Source: Pararhizobium antarcticum
Lineage (GTDB): Bacteria; Pseudomonadota; Alphaproteobacteria; Rhizobiales; Rhizobiaceae
Reading direction: 5' to 3'
NCBI RefSeq assembly: GCF_001885585.1
Contig: NZ_LSRP01000024.1
Span: forward strand, 1-64,000
Length of the DNA stretch: 64,000 nt
The translations under genes and the position numbers were made by a program. The notes beneath the pieces were generated by a model that was given only the letters and a program-made list of their open reading frames with translations, was not told the DNA's origin and ran no database searches. Shown piece after piece: positions 45,266-54,867 of the stretch. How positions within the stretch are numbered: position 1 is the stretch's first letter; each line of letters begins with the position of its first letter.

Positions 45266-45310
45266 GTTTCGTACCTTCCGTCTTCTTGTACTGCGTAGCG
45301 GATCCTTAAA

Positions 45311-46411
45311 ATGACGATCACAAGCTTTAACTCGGCAGCCACCGCTGCCTTGGCGATCCTGCGCCATAACGACAGCCGGCATGACAAGCTGCAAAACATC
45401 GTAACGACAGGGATGCGGGTCGGCGAAGCCGCCGACAATGCCGCCTACTGGTCGATTGCCACCGACATGCGCAACACGCACAAGGCGACCGGTGCCGTCA
45501 TCGATGCGCTGGAACTGGGAGCCGCTGTCGTCGACGTCGCCTATGAAGCGATGGAAAGCCTCATCGACATCACATCCGAGATCAAGGCCAAGGTGATGAT
45601 CATGAAGGGTATGGGCACAGACCGATACAAGATCAGTTCGGAAATCTACGAGTTGGAGAAACAGTTCGTCTCGGTGATTGAATCTGCTTCCTTCAATGGG
45701 CGAAACCTGTTGGCACCGGGCAAACTCAACTATTCCGAAAAATCCTATGTGGACGGCAATGGCCGAACGCTGAACTATATCGAGATGACACCGTCCGACC
45801 CCAATATCGTCTTTAGCGGCATTGTCTCGAGCTACACCAAGGGCAAGATCGGGCTGATCAACATCTATGGCGACAGCAACCTCAACCTCTTCGGCCCGGC
45901 CAGCTACAAGAATGCCGATGGCACGATCACGCTCAAGGACGGTCTGGTCGGCAATCCGCAGGCGGATGGGCAAACGGATGGGGTTGCCCATGACGATCCG
46001 TTGAAGACGACGGCCTGGCTTCCGGCTTTCAACGGCCGTACGCAGATCGCCTTTGCCAATGGCGCACAGACCGACGACATGTTCAGCGCATCGCATATGG
46101 GTGAAGTACCGGCCGATCTGGTCGACTATGCGACCGACCTGCTCGTTACCCGCTATGACGCCATCGAGAAAACCCTGATTGACCGCGCAGCGACGCTGGG
46201 ATCGCTGAGCATGCGGATCGATATGCAGACGGACTACAATAAGGCCCTGTCATCGACGATCCAGAAAGGTGTCGGCCGGCTGGTCGATGCCGATATGAAC
46301 GACGCCTCGACCAAGCTCAAGGTCATCCAGGCGCAGGTGCAACTGACTGTCCAGGCCCTCAACATCGCCAACAACGCCCCGTCGCTTCTGTTGCAACTGT
46401 TCCGGAATTGA
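45311..46411 (+). CDS. orphan flagellin
   Basis: 366 residues. The conserved flagellin D0/D1 ends are present: [40 protein letters not shown] and [18 protein letters not shown] at the N-terminus, and [20 protein letters not shown] then [20 protein letters not shown] at the C-terminus. The central region (about 120-285) is variable and shows no repeats. [12 protein letters not shown] is typical of rhizobial flagellins. No hook, export or motor gene is nearby; the gene sits between lpxK and waaA. It ends at a strong terminator. It may encode a minor or alternative filament subunit. Confidence 0.93.
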   Translation: MTITSFNSAATAALAILRHNDSRHDKLQNIVTTGMRVGEAADNAAYWSIATDMRNTHKATGAVIDALELGAAVVDVAYEAMESLIDITSEIKAKVMIMKGMGTDRYKISSEIYELEKQFVSVIESASFNGRNLLAPGKLNYSEKSYVDGNGRTLNYIEMTPSDPNIVFSGIVSSYTKGKIGLINIYGDSNLNLFGPASYKNADGTITLKDGLVGNPQADGQTDGVAHDDPLKTTAWLPAFNGRTQIAFANGAQTDDMFSASHMGEVPADLVDYATDLLVTRYDAIEKTLIDRAATLGSLSMRIDMQTDYNKALSSTIQKGVGRLVDADMNDASTKLKVIQAQVQLTVQALNIANNAPSLLLQLFRN

Positions 46412-46450
46412 CGATAGCCGGTGCTTTACCGGCTTCAGAGCGTGCACGTC

Positions 46451-46486
46451 AAAAAGCCCCGGAAGCAATCAGCTTCCGGGGCTTTC
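46451..46486. terminator. bidirectional terminator between the flagellin and the microprotein
   Basis: GCCCCGGAAGC-aatca-GCTTCCGGGGC, a perfect 11-bp stem, with TTTCT on the plus strand and TTTTT on the minus strand. It serves the flagellin and the convergent small genes. Confidence 0.93.
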
Positions 46487-46532
46487 TGGCAGATCCATGT
46501 TGACAGATCCTTGCCTTTAATCGGTACGTCGT

Positions 46533-46607
46533 TCAACGAAGACCGAAGAAAGACAGCACAGCGATGACAACAACGACCAGTCCAACGATATAAATAATGC
46601 GGCTCAT
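46533..46607 (-). CDS. 24-residue single-span membrane microprotein
   Basis: 24 codons: MSRIIYIVGLVVVVIAVL then SFFGLR. It is almost entirely one hydrophobic helix with a basic residue at each end. AAAGGA lies 8 nt before the ATG at 46607, and the bidirectional terminator is 46 bp after the stop, so the transcription unit is complete. Similar tiny proteins occur in rhizobia as far as I recall, but I know no function. Confidence 0.7.
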   Translation of the reverse strand: MSRIIYIVGLVVVVIAVLSFFGLR

Positions 46608-46644
46608 GATGGGTTCCTTTGTTTTCCATCATATAAACGCACAA

Positions 46645-46839
46645 TCACCCCATTGGTTCCTTGGACTCTCGTCGTTTTCCTTTTGCCCTCATCAGAAGAT
46701 CAAGTTCAATCTCCGATGGACCAAAACGCGTGTAGAGATCCAGTGCTTCTTCATCACCAAGACTATAACGCTGTTGAAACTCCTGCAGGGTGCAGGGTTC
46801 GCCGCGTTGCTGGCGTGCCCGTGTCGGTCGGTCCTGCAT
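46645..46839 (-). CDS. small hypothetical protein (64 aa)
   Basis: 64 residues, soluble and highly charged: MQDRPTRARQQRGEPCTLQE, then YSLGDEEALDLYTRFGPSEI and a Lys/Arg/Glu-rich end. The start at 46839 lies 4 bp after the stop of the DUF883-like gene, so the two are co-transcribed. No family is recognised. Confidence 0.55.
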   Translation of the reverse strand: MQDRPTRARQQRGEPCTLQEFQQRYSLGDEEALDLYTRFGPSEIELDLLMRAKGKRRESKEPMG

Positions 46840-46843
46840 GGCG

Positions 46844-47107
46844 CTACCAGTATCGACGCTTCGACGGCTCCGGCGGGGCAAGCTGGCGTTCAGCGGCCCT
46901 GAACCCGGAAAGATGGCCAATGAGAAAACCGGCAACGCCTGCGAGCGCCAGGACCAGCGTCAGGCTGTGCGGATGGTCTGCAGCTGCATCCTTGGCGGAC
47001 AGCGCCTGTTCCTTCACGGCATGGGCGGCGTCGGCCGCTTTCGCTGCGATCGTGTCTGCGTTGCGGGGGGCGCCGGTGAAGCCGGCTCGAAGTTCGGATC
47101 CTGCCAT
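46844..47107 (-). CDS. DUF883/ElaB-like membrane-anchored protein
   Basis: 87 residues. An amphipathic Ala-rich helix (DTIAAKAADAAHAVKEQALS) is followed by one membrane helix (SLTLVLALAGVAGFLIGHLS) with the HPxxxL-like start DHPHSLTLV and a basic tail. This resembles the ElaB/YqjD/DUF883 group of stationary-phase, ribosome-associated membrane proteins. AAGGAGACGACC lies before the ATG at 47107. Confidence 0.75.
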   Translation of the reverse strand: MAGSELRAGFTGAPRNADTIAAKAADAAHAVKEQALSAKDAAADHPHSLTLVLALAGVAGFLIGHLSGFRAAERQLAPPEPSKRRYW

Positions 47108-47258
47108 GGGTCGTCTCCTTGAAAACAATACCCATTAACTGGTGGGAATCCGCAATGTTCCCTCCGACGTGTCTTTGTGTCCCAAAAACTGAAAAAATCC
47201 GCGCTGATCGACAGGATCGGCTTTGCCACGACACTTTCGATTGGATGAACGGCTGATT

Positions 47259-47966
47259 TCAGCGCAGGACGGCTTCAAGACCGGTAATGTCCGGAATGCA
47301 GTGATCCGAGGCCGCCGAGAGTGACTGCGGCGAACCTGTGCCCGTCAGTACCGCGACCGTCAGCCCGGCGCCGGCGTTGCGGCCCATGTGCAGGTCGTGA
47401 TTGTTGTCGCCGACGACCGCCACCTCATGCGGGGCGAGACCGGTCGCGGCACAGAAACCGTGCACCATGCCCGGTTCCGGTTTCGTGCCGTAGCCGCTGT
47501 CATAACCCGCAACATAATCCAGGTAGCGGTCAAAGCCGAAGCGTTTGGCCGTCTCGCGGATCGAGCGCTCATTGTCGCTGGAGGCGACGCCCAGACGGTA
47601 TCCCTTGGCGTGCAGCCCCGCAAAGAAGGTTGCGAGATCGGTCACCGGAACGGCAAGGGCTGCGGAATTGGCGAAGAGATGATCGAGCTTTTCACGCAGC
47701 GCTTCCACGGTAAATGGCGCTCCTGCCTCGACCATGCCTGTTGCGATCTCGACCGTGTTTCCGGCAGCAAGCAGGCTGTCCGGCGTCACATAGCCGGTGT
47801 CCGGGTCCATGCCGCAGGCGATGAGCAGCCTGCGTGCCAGGGCCTCGTCACCCTTCGCAGCTATCCGGGCCAGTTCATAATTGACGGGGACCCAGCTCTT
47901 GGCATAATCGAGCAGCGTTCCGTCCTTGTCGAAAAGGATGCCGGCAATGGTCTTGTCCTTGGTCAT
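47259..47966 (-). CDS. HAD-superfamily hydrolase (phosphoglycolate phosphatase-like)
   Basis: 235 residues. HAD motif I ILFDKDGTLLDYAKSWVPVN, motif II GVASSDNE, motif III Lys in GTKPEPGMV, motif IV VAVVGDNNHDLHMGRNAGAG. The cap is the alpha-helical C1 type. It is similar to phosphoglycolate phosphatases, but the substrate cannot be told. It lies 53 bp downstream of waaA in the same direction. Confidence 0.9.
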   Translation of the reverse strand: MTKDKTIAGILFDKDGTLLDYAKSWVPVNYELARIAAKGDEALARRLLIACGMDPDTGYVTPDSLLAAGNTVEIATGMVEAGAPFTVEALREKLDHLFANSAALAVPVTDLATFFAGLHAKGYRLGVASSDNERSIRETAKRFGFDRYLDYVAGYDSGYGTKPEPGMVHGFCAATGLAPHEVAVVGDNNHDLHMGRNAGAGLTVAVLTGTGSPQSLSAASDHCIPDITGLEAVLR

Positions 47967-48019
47967 CGGTCTCTCGCGTCAGGGGCGGCATTCCGCTTCG
48001 GGATTGTCGGTTTTCGCAG

Positions 48020-49333
48020 TCAGCTCTCGCTGCGCGGCTGCAATCTGGCCTTGACGGTCAGCGGGTTGATATAGGGCTCCAGCCCCTTGACCGTTGCCGA
48101 CAGTGCACCGCGCATTTCATGCACGGTTTCCAGGCCGGCATCGATCATCGAGCGACGCATGTCGTCGTTGGAGAGCAGATAGTTGACACCCTTTGCCAGC
48201 ATCTCGACATCGCGGATGATCTTGGCGCTGCCGTTCTTGGCGAGCATCTGGTAGGTCTCGCGAAAATTCTGGACATTGCCGCCCGACAGGATGGCGCAGC
48301 CGAGCATGGCGGGCTCAAGCGGGTTCTGTCCGCCTTCGGCAAACAGCGATCGACCGACAAACGCCACCTCGGTCAGCCGCAGGTAAAGCCCCATCTCGCC
48401 AATCGTATCGCCGAGAAAGACGTCGGTCTCCGCCGTCAGGGCATCGTTGCGGGTGCGGCGTGCGACCGTGAGCCCCTTGGCCTTCAGCATGGCCTCGATG
48501 GCATCGGCGCGGTCCGGATGACGCGGCACAATGATCGTGAGAAGGCCTGTGCGCTCCTTGAGCGCGCGGTGAACGACGCCGGCGGCGGCCTCTTCACCCT
48601 CGAAGGTCGAGATCGCCGCCCAGGTCTTCCGGGTGCCGATCTGCGTCTGGTATTGCTTCAGCGCCTTGGCATCGTGGGGTGGTGCGTCCGTGTCGACCTT
48701 GAGATTTCCGGAGACCATGACCGGCAGGGCACCGAGCGTGCGGAACCGTTCTGCATCGACCTCCGACTGGGCAATCACCAGCGCCAGGTTTTCGAACAGG
48801 GCATCCGCCAGCGCTGGGCGCTTCTTCCAGCGCGCGAAGGTACGGTCCGACAGGCGGCCATTGACCAGCACCTGTGGAATGTGGCGCTGGCCAAGTTCGA
48901 TGATGGTCATCGGCCAGATTTCCGATTCCGCAATGATCGCCAGATCCGGTTCCCAGTAGTCCAGGAAACGACTGACCGACGGCTTGAAATCGAGCGGCAC
49001 ATACTGGTGGATCACGGAAGACCCAAGGCGCTCCGTGACAACGGCAGCCGAGGTTTTCGTGCCTGTTGTCAGGACCACGGCGATGCCGCGACGGCGGACT
49101 TCCTTGATCAGCGGAATGACGGCCAGGGTCTCGCCAACGCTTGCGGCATGAAACCAGACGAGCGGTCCGCGCGGACGCGCTTCGCTTGCAAAACCATAAC
49201 GTTCGCGGCGTCGGGCGGAATCTTCCTTGCCCTTGGCGACACGCACGGCGAGATAGGGGCCGATCAGCGGATAGATCGCCGTGCCGACCCAGCGATATCC
49301 GCCCAGCGCCAGCCGCGCAAACAGATTGGTCAT
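48020..49333 (-). CDS. waaA: 3-deoxy-D-manno-octulosonic acid transferase
   Basis: 437 residues. Inner-membrane-associated GT that adds Kdo to lipid IVA. RRRERYGFASEARPRGPLVW, FHAASVGETLAVIPLI, VVLTTGTKTSA, PDLAIIAESEIWP, the NLKVDTDAPP segment, and GGQNPLEPAMLGCAIL are family hallmarks. The N-terminal hydrophobic segment anchors the protein. Confidence 0.96.
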   Translation of the reverse strand: MTNLFARLALGGYRWVGTAIYPLIGPYLAVRVAKGKEDSARRRERYGFASEARPRGPLVWFHAASVGETLAVIPLIKEVRRRGIAVVLTTGTKTSAAVVTERLGSSVIHQYVPLDFKPSVSRFLDYWEPDLAIIAESEIWPMTIIELGQRHIPQVLVNGRLSDRTFARWKKRPALADALFENLALVIAQSEVDAERFRTLGALPVMVSGNLKVDTDAPPHDAKALKQYQTQIGTRKTWAAISTFEGEEAAAGVVHRALKERTGLLTIIVPRHPDRADAIEAMLKAKGLTVARRTRNDALTAETDVFLGDTIGEMGLYLRLTEVAFVGRSLFAEGGQNPLEPAMLGCAILSGGNVQNFRETYQMLAKNGSAKIIRDVEMLAKGVNYLLSNDDMRRSMIDAGLETVHEMRGALSATVKGLEPYINPLTVKARLQPRSES

Positions 49334-49421
49334 GAACGGACCTTCCGCTGTCCATCGGGCAGGACACGACGCGTTTCAGCGCAAGCGCGCGCAGGCGCCT
49401 GAGAGCCGGCCGACATCAGCA

Positions 49422-49658
49422 TCAATCGTTTTCCGGATCGAGCATCCGGTGCATGTGGACGATGAAGTAGCGCATATGGGCATTGTCGACGGTCATCTGC
49501 GCCTTGGACTTCCAGGCGGTCAGAGCCGTTTCGTAATCAGGGAAGATGCCGACAATGTCGAGCTTGCCCAGGTCACGGAACTCGACACTGGTCAGTGTCG
49601 TCAGCTCGCCGCCGAATACGAGATGCAGGCGCTGTTTCTTTTCTGGGGTCTGAGCCAT
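49422..49658 (-). CDS. DUF4170 domain protein
   Basis: 78 residues: LHLVFGGELTTLTSVEFRDL, DIVGIFPDYETALTAWKSKA and RYFIVHMHRMLDPE. A small conserved rhizobial family of unknown function that is typically between waaA and the cysQ-like gene, as here. The good conservation suggests a link to lipid A or Kdo synthesis. Confidence 0.9.
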   Translation of the reverse strand: MAQTPEKKQRLHLVFGGELTTLTSVEFRDLGKLDIVGIFPDYETALTAWKSKAQMTVDNAHMRYFIVHMHRMLDPEND

Positions 49659-49715
49659 CTGACTTTCCGTTTTCTTGTCTTGTTTAGTGTGGTTTGCGGC
49701 AATTGCCCGGAAAGG

Positions 49716-50531
49716 TCAATGGCCCTCCAGACCCTGCGCTGCCGCGATCAGCGCCGGAAGCAAAGGCCCTGCGGCGGCGCACAGAACCGTGCGACGAACA
49801 TTGGGGCGATTGTAAGAAAGCAGCTGCCCATCAAGGCTGGCAAGGATGCCGCCGGCCTTTTCGAGTATCAGGTCGGCTGCCGCCAGATCCCAGTCGTGCG
49901 AGTTGGTCTTGACCACCGTTCCATCGATCCGCCCGTCCGCGATCATCGCGATCCGGTAGGCCAGCGACGGCACGTGGGAGATGCGCGAGACACCGGTGCG
50001 ATAGCCGCCCTCCAGCCGGACGATGGTATCCTCGGCCAGCGCGATCTTCAGCGTTTCACCGGCCGGCGGGGCGCGGACAAGGATTGCCGCGCCGTTCTTG
50101 CTGGCGAAACCGCCCTCGCTTGCCTGGAACAGTTCGTCCAGCGCCGGGGCGAAGAGCACGCCGGCCACCGGCCGGCCGCGGTGGACAACCGCGACGCTGA
50201 TGCACCAGACATCCTTTCCGGCTATGAAGGCGCGGGTACCGTCGATCGGGTCGACGACAAACAGGGTTTCGCAGCCGAGACGCGCCTCGTCGTCATCGGT
50301 CTCCTCCGACAGCCAGCCATAGGCTGGCCGGGCGGCCAGAAGCCGTTCCTTCAGAATGTCATTGGCGGCGTAGTCGGCTTCGCTGACCGGCGAGCGTCCG
50401 CCGTTCTTCCACTGGACGTCCGGATCCTGGCGAAAATAGGTCATCGCCTTTTCGCCGGCCGCACGGGCGGCATCGGTGATCAGCGCGAGGTCTTCGACCC
50501 AGGGGTCCTGCGAAGGGTGAACGGCAGTCAT
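49716..50531 (-). CDS. inositol monophosphatase family 3'(2'),5'-bisphosphate nucleotidase-like (CysQ-like)
   Basis: 271 residues. Mg-dependent phosphatase with WLSEETDDDEARLG, DPIDGTRAFIAGKDVWCISV and HDWDLAAADLILEKAGG, the three metal sites of the IMPase/CysQ fold. The substrate (inositol phosphate, PAP or another) is not decided by sequence. I chose the ATG at 50531. It lies 72 bp after pmbA in a run pmbA-cysQ-DUF4170-waaA. Confidence 0.92.
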   Translation of the reverse strand: MTAVHPSQDPWVEDLALITDAARAAGEKAMTYFRQDPDVQWKNGGRSPVSEADYAANDILKERLLAARPAYGWLSEETDDDEARLGCETLFVVDPIDGTRAFIAGKDVWCISVAVVHRGRPVAGVLFAPALDELFQASEGGFASKNGAAILVRAPPAGETLKIALAEDTIVRLEGGYRTGVSRISHVPSLAYRIAMIADGRIDGTVVKTNSHDWDLAAADLILEKAGGILASLDGQLLSYNRPNVRRTVLCAAAGPLLPALIAAAQGLEGH

Positions 50532-50603
50532 GCGCGTGTCCAATTCCCGCGGCATGGCATGCCGCGTCTGTTTTCAATTTCGTCGTCCGGCCTGATCGCG
50601 CGC

Positions 50604-51950
50604 TCACGTGCCAGCGAGCGTCATGCCTTCGATTGCCAGTGTCGGTGCGGCAACGCCATATTTGCGGTCGATGTCGTCGGCCAGCGTCAGAGCCATGAAC
50701 ATCTGTTTCAGGTTGGATGCAATGGTCACTTCCGAGACCGGGAAAGCAAGCTCGCCATTCTCGATCCAGAAGCCGGACGCGCCACGGCTGTATTCGCCGG
50801 TGATCATGTTGACACCCTGACCGATCAGTTCCGTGACATAGAACCCCGTGCCGATGCTGCGGATGAGATCCGCGCGCGACACGGTGCCGGGCTCGATGGC
50901 AAAATTGGTCGATCCGGGATTGACGGCCGGACCGCCCCGCACGCCGCGGCCATTGGTCTGGAGGCCGAGTTCGCGGGCCGTCGAGGTCGACAGGAACCAG
51001 TGGCGCAACACGCCGTCCTCGATCATCGACAGCTTCTCGCCGCTGATGCCTTCACCGTCGAAGGGGCGCGACGACGAGCCGCGAACGACCAGCGGATCGT
51101 CGGTGACATGGATACCGGCCTTGAGAATCGGCTTGTCCATCATGTCGCGCAGAAAGCTGGTCTTGCGGGCAACGGACGCGCCGTTGATGGCCCCGGCAAT
51201 GTGGCCTGCAAAACCGCGCGCCATGCGCGGATCAAAAACGACGGTAACATTTTTCTGCGTCGGCATCTGGCGTGCGCCGATGCGCGCAACGGCCTTTTCA
51301 CCGGCGGTGCGGCCGATTTCGGAGGCGTCCTTCAGGTCGGCAAAATAAAGGCGGCTGTCGAAATCATAGTCGCGCTCCATCTTCGTGCCGTCGCCGGCAA
51401 TGGCGCTGACCGAGCGTCCGAAACGGGTGCCCATATAGGAGCCGGAAAATCCGGCCGACGTGACAAGCACCAGCCCGCCCATGCCCGCAGACGTACCGGC
51501 GCCGCTGGAATTGGTAACGCCGGGCACGGCAAGGGCCGCCTCTTCCGCAGCCAGGGCCGCTTGCGTCAGCGCTTCCGTCAAAACATCGGTCGGGTCGAAC
51601 AGCTCGAGATCGGGGTAGGAACGGGCAAGCCTGTCGGGATCGGCGAGACTTGCAAAAGGATCTTCCGGCGAGGCCTTGGCCATGGCCACCGCCCGCTCGG
51701 CCAGTACCTTGAGATCAAAACCGGGATTGGCCGAAACGCTGGCGACGCGACGGTCGACAAAGACCCGCAACGAGAAATCATCGCTCTCGGAGGACTCGGT
51801 CGCTTCGACCTTGCCCAGCCGAACCGAGACGGAACGCGAGCGGCCGCGCACGACCACTGCATCGGCCTGCGTGGCGCCGGCCTTCAGCGCGAGGTCGATC
51901 AGTTGCGACGCGCGCATCTGTAGCGCGCCGGAATCGATAGTGTTTGTCAT
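50604..51950 (-). CDS. pmbA: TldE/PmbA family metallopeptidase
   Basis: 448 residues. TldD/E protease subunit: DAVVVRGRSRSVSVRLGKVE, SLRVFVDRRVASVSANPGFD, RSSRPFD-like GSSSRPFDGEGISGEKLSMI, YSRGASGFWIENGELAFPVS. PmbA helps process peptide modifications with TldD. AAAGGCC lies before the ATG at 51950. It is the first gene of a run toward waaA. Confidence 0.95.
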   Translation of the reverse strand: MTNTIDSGALQMRASQLIDLALKAGATQADAVVVRGRSRSVSVRLGKVEATESSESDDFSLRVFVDRRVASVSANPGFDLKVLAERAVAMAKASPEDPFASLADPDRLARSYPDLELFDPTDVLTEALTQAALAAEEAALAVPGVTNSSGAGTSAGMGGLVLVTSAGFSGSYMGTRFGRSVSAIAGDGTKMERDYDFDSRLYFADLKDASEIGRTAGEKAVARIGARQMPTQKNVTVVFDPRMARGFAGHIAGAINGASVARKTSFLRDMMDKPILKAGIHVTDDPLVVRGSSSRPFDGEGISGEKLSMIEDGVLRHWFLSTSTARELGLQTNGRGVRGGPAVNPGSTNFAIEPGTVSRADLIRSIGTGFYVTELIGQGVNMITGEYSRGASGFWIENGELAFPVSEVTIASNLKQMFMALTLADDIDRKYGVAAPTLAIEGMTLAGT

Positions 51951-52101
51951 GATTTGGCCTTTCATTCCTGTCCCATTTATTGTGCAGTACAGGAAGCATC
52001 AAGGGCATCCTATGATTCTTGTGCTCTATCCCTGCCATGAATGCCACGCGAGCCCGTGAAAAACACCGGACCAGCGCGGACTCGATGAGAAAGACACCTG
52101 C

Positions 52102-53967
52102 ATGTCGACGACGCCAGCCCTCTATTCACAGGCCCTTCTGCTTCTGGGCGGCGCTGTGATCGCGGCGCCCATCTTCAAGAAGCTCGGCCTTGGGACCGTT
52201 CTCGGCTATCTCGCCGCCGGCGTCGTCATCGGCCCGCTTCTAAAGCAAATCACCGAGGGCGAACAGATCCTCGGTTTCGCCGAACTCGGAATCGTCTTCC
52301 TGCTGTTCGTCATCGGGCTCGAGCTGAAGCCATCGCGGCTCTGGCAGATGCGCCGCGACATTTTCGGTCTGGGGACGGCGCAGGTCATGCTGACCGGCGG
52401 CATTGTCTCGGCCATCGTCTACGAGACGGGCATTCTCGACTGGGCCGGCAGCGTCGTGACCGGCTTCGGCCTTGCCTTGTCGTCCACCGCCTTTGCCCTG
52501 CAGATCCTCGACGAGAAAAACGATACGAATACGCGCTACGGCCAGCGGACGTTTTCGCTGCTCTTGCTGCAGGACCTCGCCATCGTCCCGCTCCTGGCGC
52601 TGATCCCGCTGATCGCCCTGCAAGCGCCGGAGGACACGACGTCGCCGCTCTACGATTTCGGGGTTGCGATCGCTGCGATCCTGGCGCTGGTCATAGCCGG
52701 CCGCTACGTGCTCAACCCGGTGTTCCAGATCATCGCGCGCACCGGTGCGCGCGAAGTCATGATCGCTGCCGCGCTGCTGATCGTCATGGGGGCTGCCACC
52801 ATCATGCAGCTGGCCGGGCTGTCCATGGCGATGGGCGCCTTTCTCGCCGGCGTGATGCTGGCCGAATCCTCCTACCGGCATGAACTCGAAGCCGACATCG
52901 AGCCGTTCCGCGGGCTTTTGCTGGCGCTGTTCTTCATGGCCGTCGGCCTGTCGCTACAGATCGACGTGATCGTCGAAAACTACGTTCTGATTCTTCTTGC
53001 CGTGCCGCTGCTGATGGTGATCAAGGCGCTGGTGATCTACGGCCTCTGTCGCGTGACCGGTTCGCCGCACAATGACGCGGTGCGGATCGGCCTGTTGTTG
53101 CCGCAGGGCGGCGAGTTCGGATTCGTGCTGTTCACCGCAGCCGCCGCAGCCGGTGTGTTTTCCTCCAGCACCGCCTCCCTTCTGATCGTCATCGTCACCC
53201 TGTCCATGGCGCTGACGCCGCCGGCCTCGGCACTTGCAGGACTTCTGATGCAGGAACAGGCGGACGCGACCGAGGAATTGGAAGAGGACTTCGAAGGGGC
53301 CGGTGCTGACGTGCTGATGATCGGCTTTTCACGCTTCGGCCAGATTGCCTCGCAGATCCTGCTTGCCGGCGGCCGCGACGTGACGATCATCGATCACTCC
53401 GCAGCGCGTGTGCGCCAGGCCGCGACCTTCGGCTTCCGCATCTATTTCGGCGACGGGACCCGCCTTGACGTGTTGCGGGCGGCCGGCATCGAGCGCGCCA
53501 AGATCGTTGCCATCTGCACCCACAAGGCAGAAATCACCGACCGGATCATCGACATGGTCCAGGCGGAATATCCGAATGCGCGGATCTTTGCGCGCGCTTA
53601 TGATCGCCTGCACACGCTGACCTTGCGGGCTCGTGGTGTCGACTACGAACTGCGCGAAACCTTCGAATCAGGCTTGTTGTTCGGGCGCCGGACGCTGGAA
53701 TCGCTTGGTGTCGGCGACAATGAGGCACTGGCGATTACCGACGACATCCGACGGCGCGACGAGGCCCGGCTTGCCCTGCAGGAGGCCGAAGGCATCAGCG
53801 CCGGCCGTGACATGCTGCATTTCCAGCCCGTCCGTCCGGAACCGACACCGCTGGTCAAGCCGAAGCGGGAAGTCCTTCCCACGGCGGACAACGACGACGA
53901 GATCCTGTCCAACACGCCGCGCGACGGCGCACCGAAGGCCAGCGACACGATCGTCGGTGCAGAGTAG
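52102..53967 (+). CDS. Kef-type K+/H+ antiporter (KefB/KefC family)
   Basis: 621 residues. About twelve membrane spans (CPA2 exchanger) to about residue 390 with GLELKPSRLWQMRRDIFGLG, FGLALSSTAFALQIL, and AMGAFLAGVMLAES, then a TrkA-N Rossmann domain (DVLMIGFSRFGQIASQILLA, then VTIIDHSAARVRQA). K+ efflux systems of this type protect against electrophiles. The C-terminal tail is long and low in complexity. It ends 3 bp before the convergent patatin gene. Confidence 0.93.
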   Translation: MSTTPALYSQALLLLGGAVIAAPIFKKLGLGTVLGYLAAGVVIGPLLKQITEGEQILGFAELGIVFLLFVIGLELKPSRLWQMRRDIFGLGTAQVMLTGGIVSAIVYETGILDWAGSVVTGFGLALSSTAFALQILDEKNDTNTRYGQRTFSLLLLQDLAIVPLLALIPLIALQAPEDTTSPLYDFGVAIAAILALVIAGRYVLNPVFQIIARTGAREVMIAAALLIVMGAATIMQLAGLSMAMGAFLAGVMLAESSYRHELEADIEPFRGLLLALFFMAVGLSLQIDVIVENYVLILLAVPLLMVIKALVIYGLCRVTGSPHNDAVRIGLLLPQGGEFGFVLFTAAAAAGVFSSSTASLLIVIVTLSMALTPPASALAGLLMQEQADATEELEEDFEGAGADVLMIGFSRFGQIASQILLAGGRDVTIIDHSAARVRQAATFGFRIYFGDGTRLDVLRAAGIERAKIVAICTHKAEITDRIIDMVQAEYPNARIFARAYDRLHTLTLRARGVDYELRETFESGLLFGRRTLESLGVGDNEALAITDDIRRRDEARLALQEAEGISAGRDMLHFQPVRPEPTPLVKPKREVLPTADNDDEILSNTPRDGAPKASDTIVGAE

Positions 53968-53970
53968 CCA

Positions 53971-54846
53971 TCAACGTCTGGCGTGGGCCTCGAAGGCCGC
54001 GTCAAGGGCCGTCCTGACCTGATCGCGGATGCCGGCGCTCGCATTGAGAACGTCCTGGGCTTTCAGGAAATCCATCACCCGGAAGCGGCTGACCTCGGGA
54101 CGCAGCAGGATATCGGGCGGATGCGCCTTGATCTTCATGGCGATGATCGACTGCATCATCAGCTGGCTCGCGCCGAACAGGCTGTCGATACGGCTCGGCA
54201 TGGTCTCGCCATCGCCTTCCGGGCCGCCAACGACATCGACGCCGACGACGATATCGGCGAGCCCCAGGAGATGATCGAAGGGCACCGGATTGTAGATACC
54301 GCCATCAATCATCACCCGGCCATCGATGCGCACCGGCATGAACATGGCCGGAAGGGCGCAGGACGCCGCTAAGGCCTGATAGAGATCGCCGCTCTCGACG
54401 ATGCGCTCGCTCTGGCCGTAATAATCGGTGGCGATGACCTTGAGCGGAATGCCGAGACCTGAGAAATCCGCCGGGATCGTCTCCGGCAGGAAGACCTTCA
54501 GCAGCCGCTCAAGATTGAACTGGCCGACGCGAAAGCCGCCCGCCATCGCCGAAGCCAGATTTGTCGGACGCAGGCTCCAGATGCGGTTCATCACCTCGCG
54601 GCGGCGGCCGATCGTGGCAAGAACATGCTCGCGAATCTCCGTGCCGCGCAAGCCTGCCGCCATGCCGGCGCCCATGATGGCGCCGATCGACGAGCCGGCG
54701 ATCGCCACCGGGCGAATGCCGAGATCGTTAAAGGCCTCGATCACATGGATATGCGCAAGACCGCGCGCGCCGCCACCGCCAAAGGCAATGGCAACGGTGG
54801 GCGTGGCACTTTTCAACGCAGTCACTGACGCCGGACTATCGCTCAT
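53971..54846 (-). CDS. patatin-like phospholipase family protein
   Basis: 291 residues. The oxyanion region IAFGGGGARGLAHIHVIEAF, the Ser nucleophile in IAGSSIGAIMGAGMA (GxSxG), and the catalytic Asp in DGGIYNPVPFDHL (DGG) form the complete patatin dyad. No signal peptide. It lies 21 bp after rsmD in the same direction. Confidence 0.95.
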   Translation of the reverse strand: MSDSPASVTALKSATPTVAIAFGGGGARGLAHIHVIEAFNDLGIRPVAIAGSSIGAIMGAGMAAGLRGTEIREHVLATIGRRREVMNRIWSLRPTNLASAMAGGFRVGQFNLERLLKVFLPETIPADFSGLGIPLKVIATDYYGQSERIVESGDLYQALAASCALPAMFMPVRIDGRVMIDGGIYNPVPFDHLLGLADIVVGVDVVGGPEGDGETMPSRIDSLFGASQLMMQSIIAMKIKAHPPDILLRPEVSRFRVMDFLKAQDVLNASAGIRDQVRTALDAAFEAHARR

Positions 54847-54867
54847 CCCTGGCTCCCGATCCGGATC

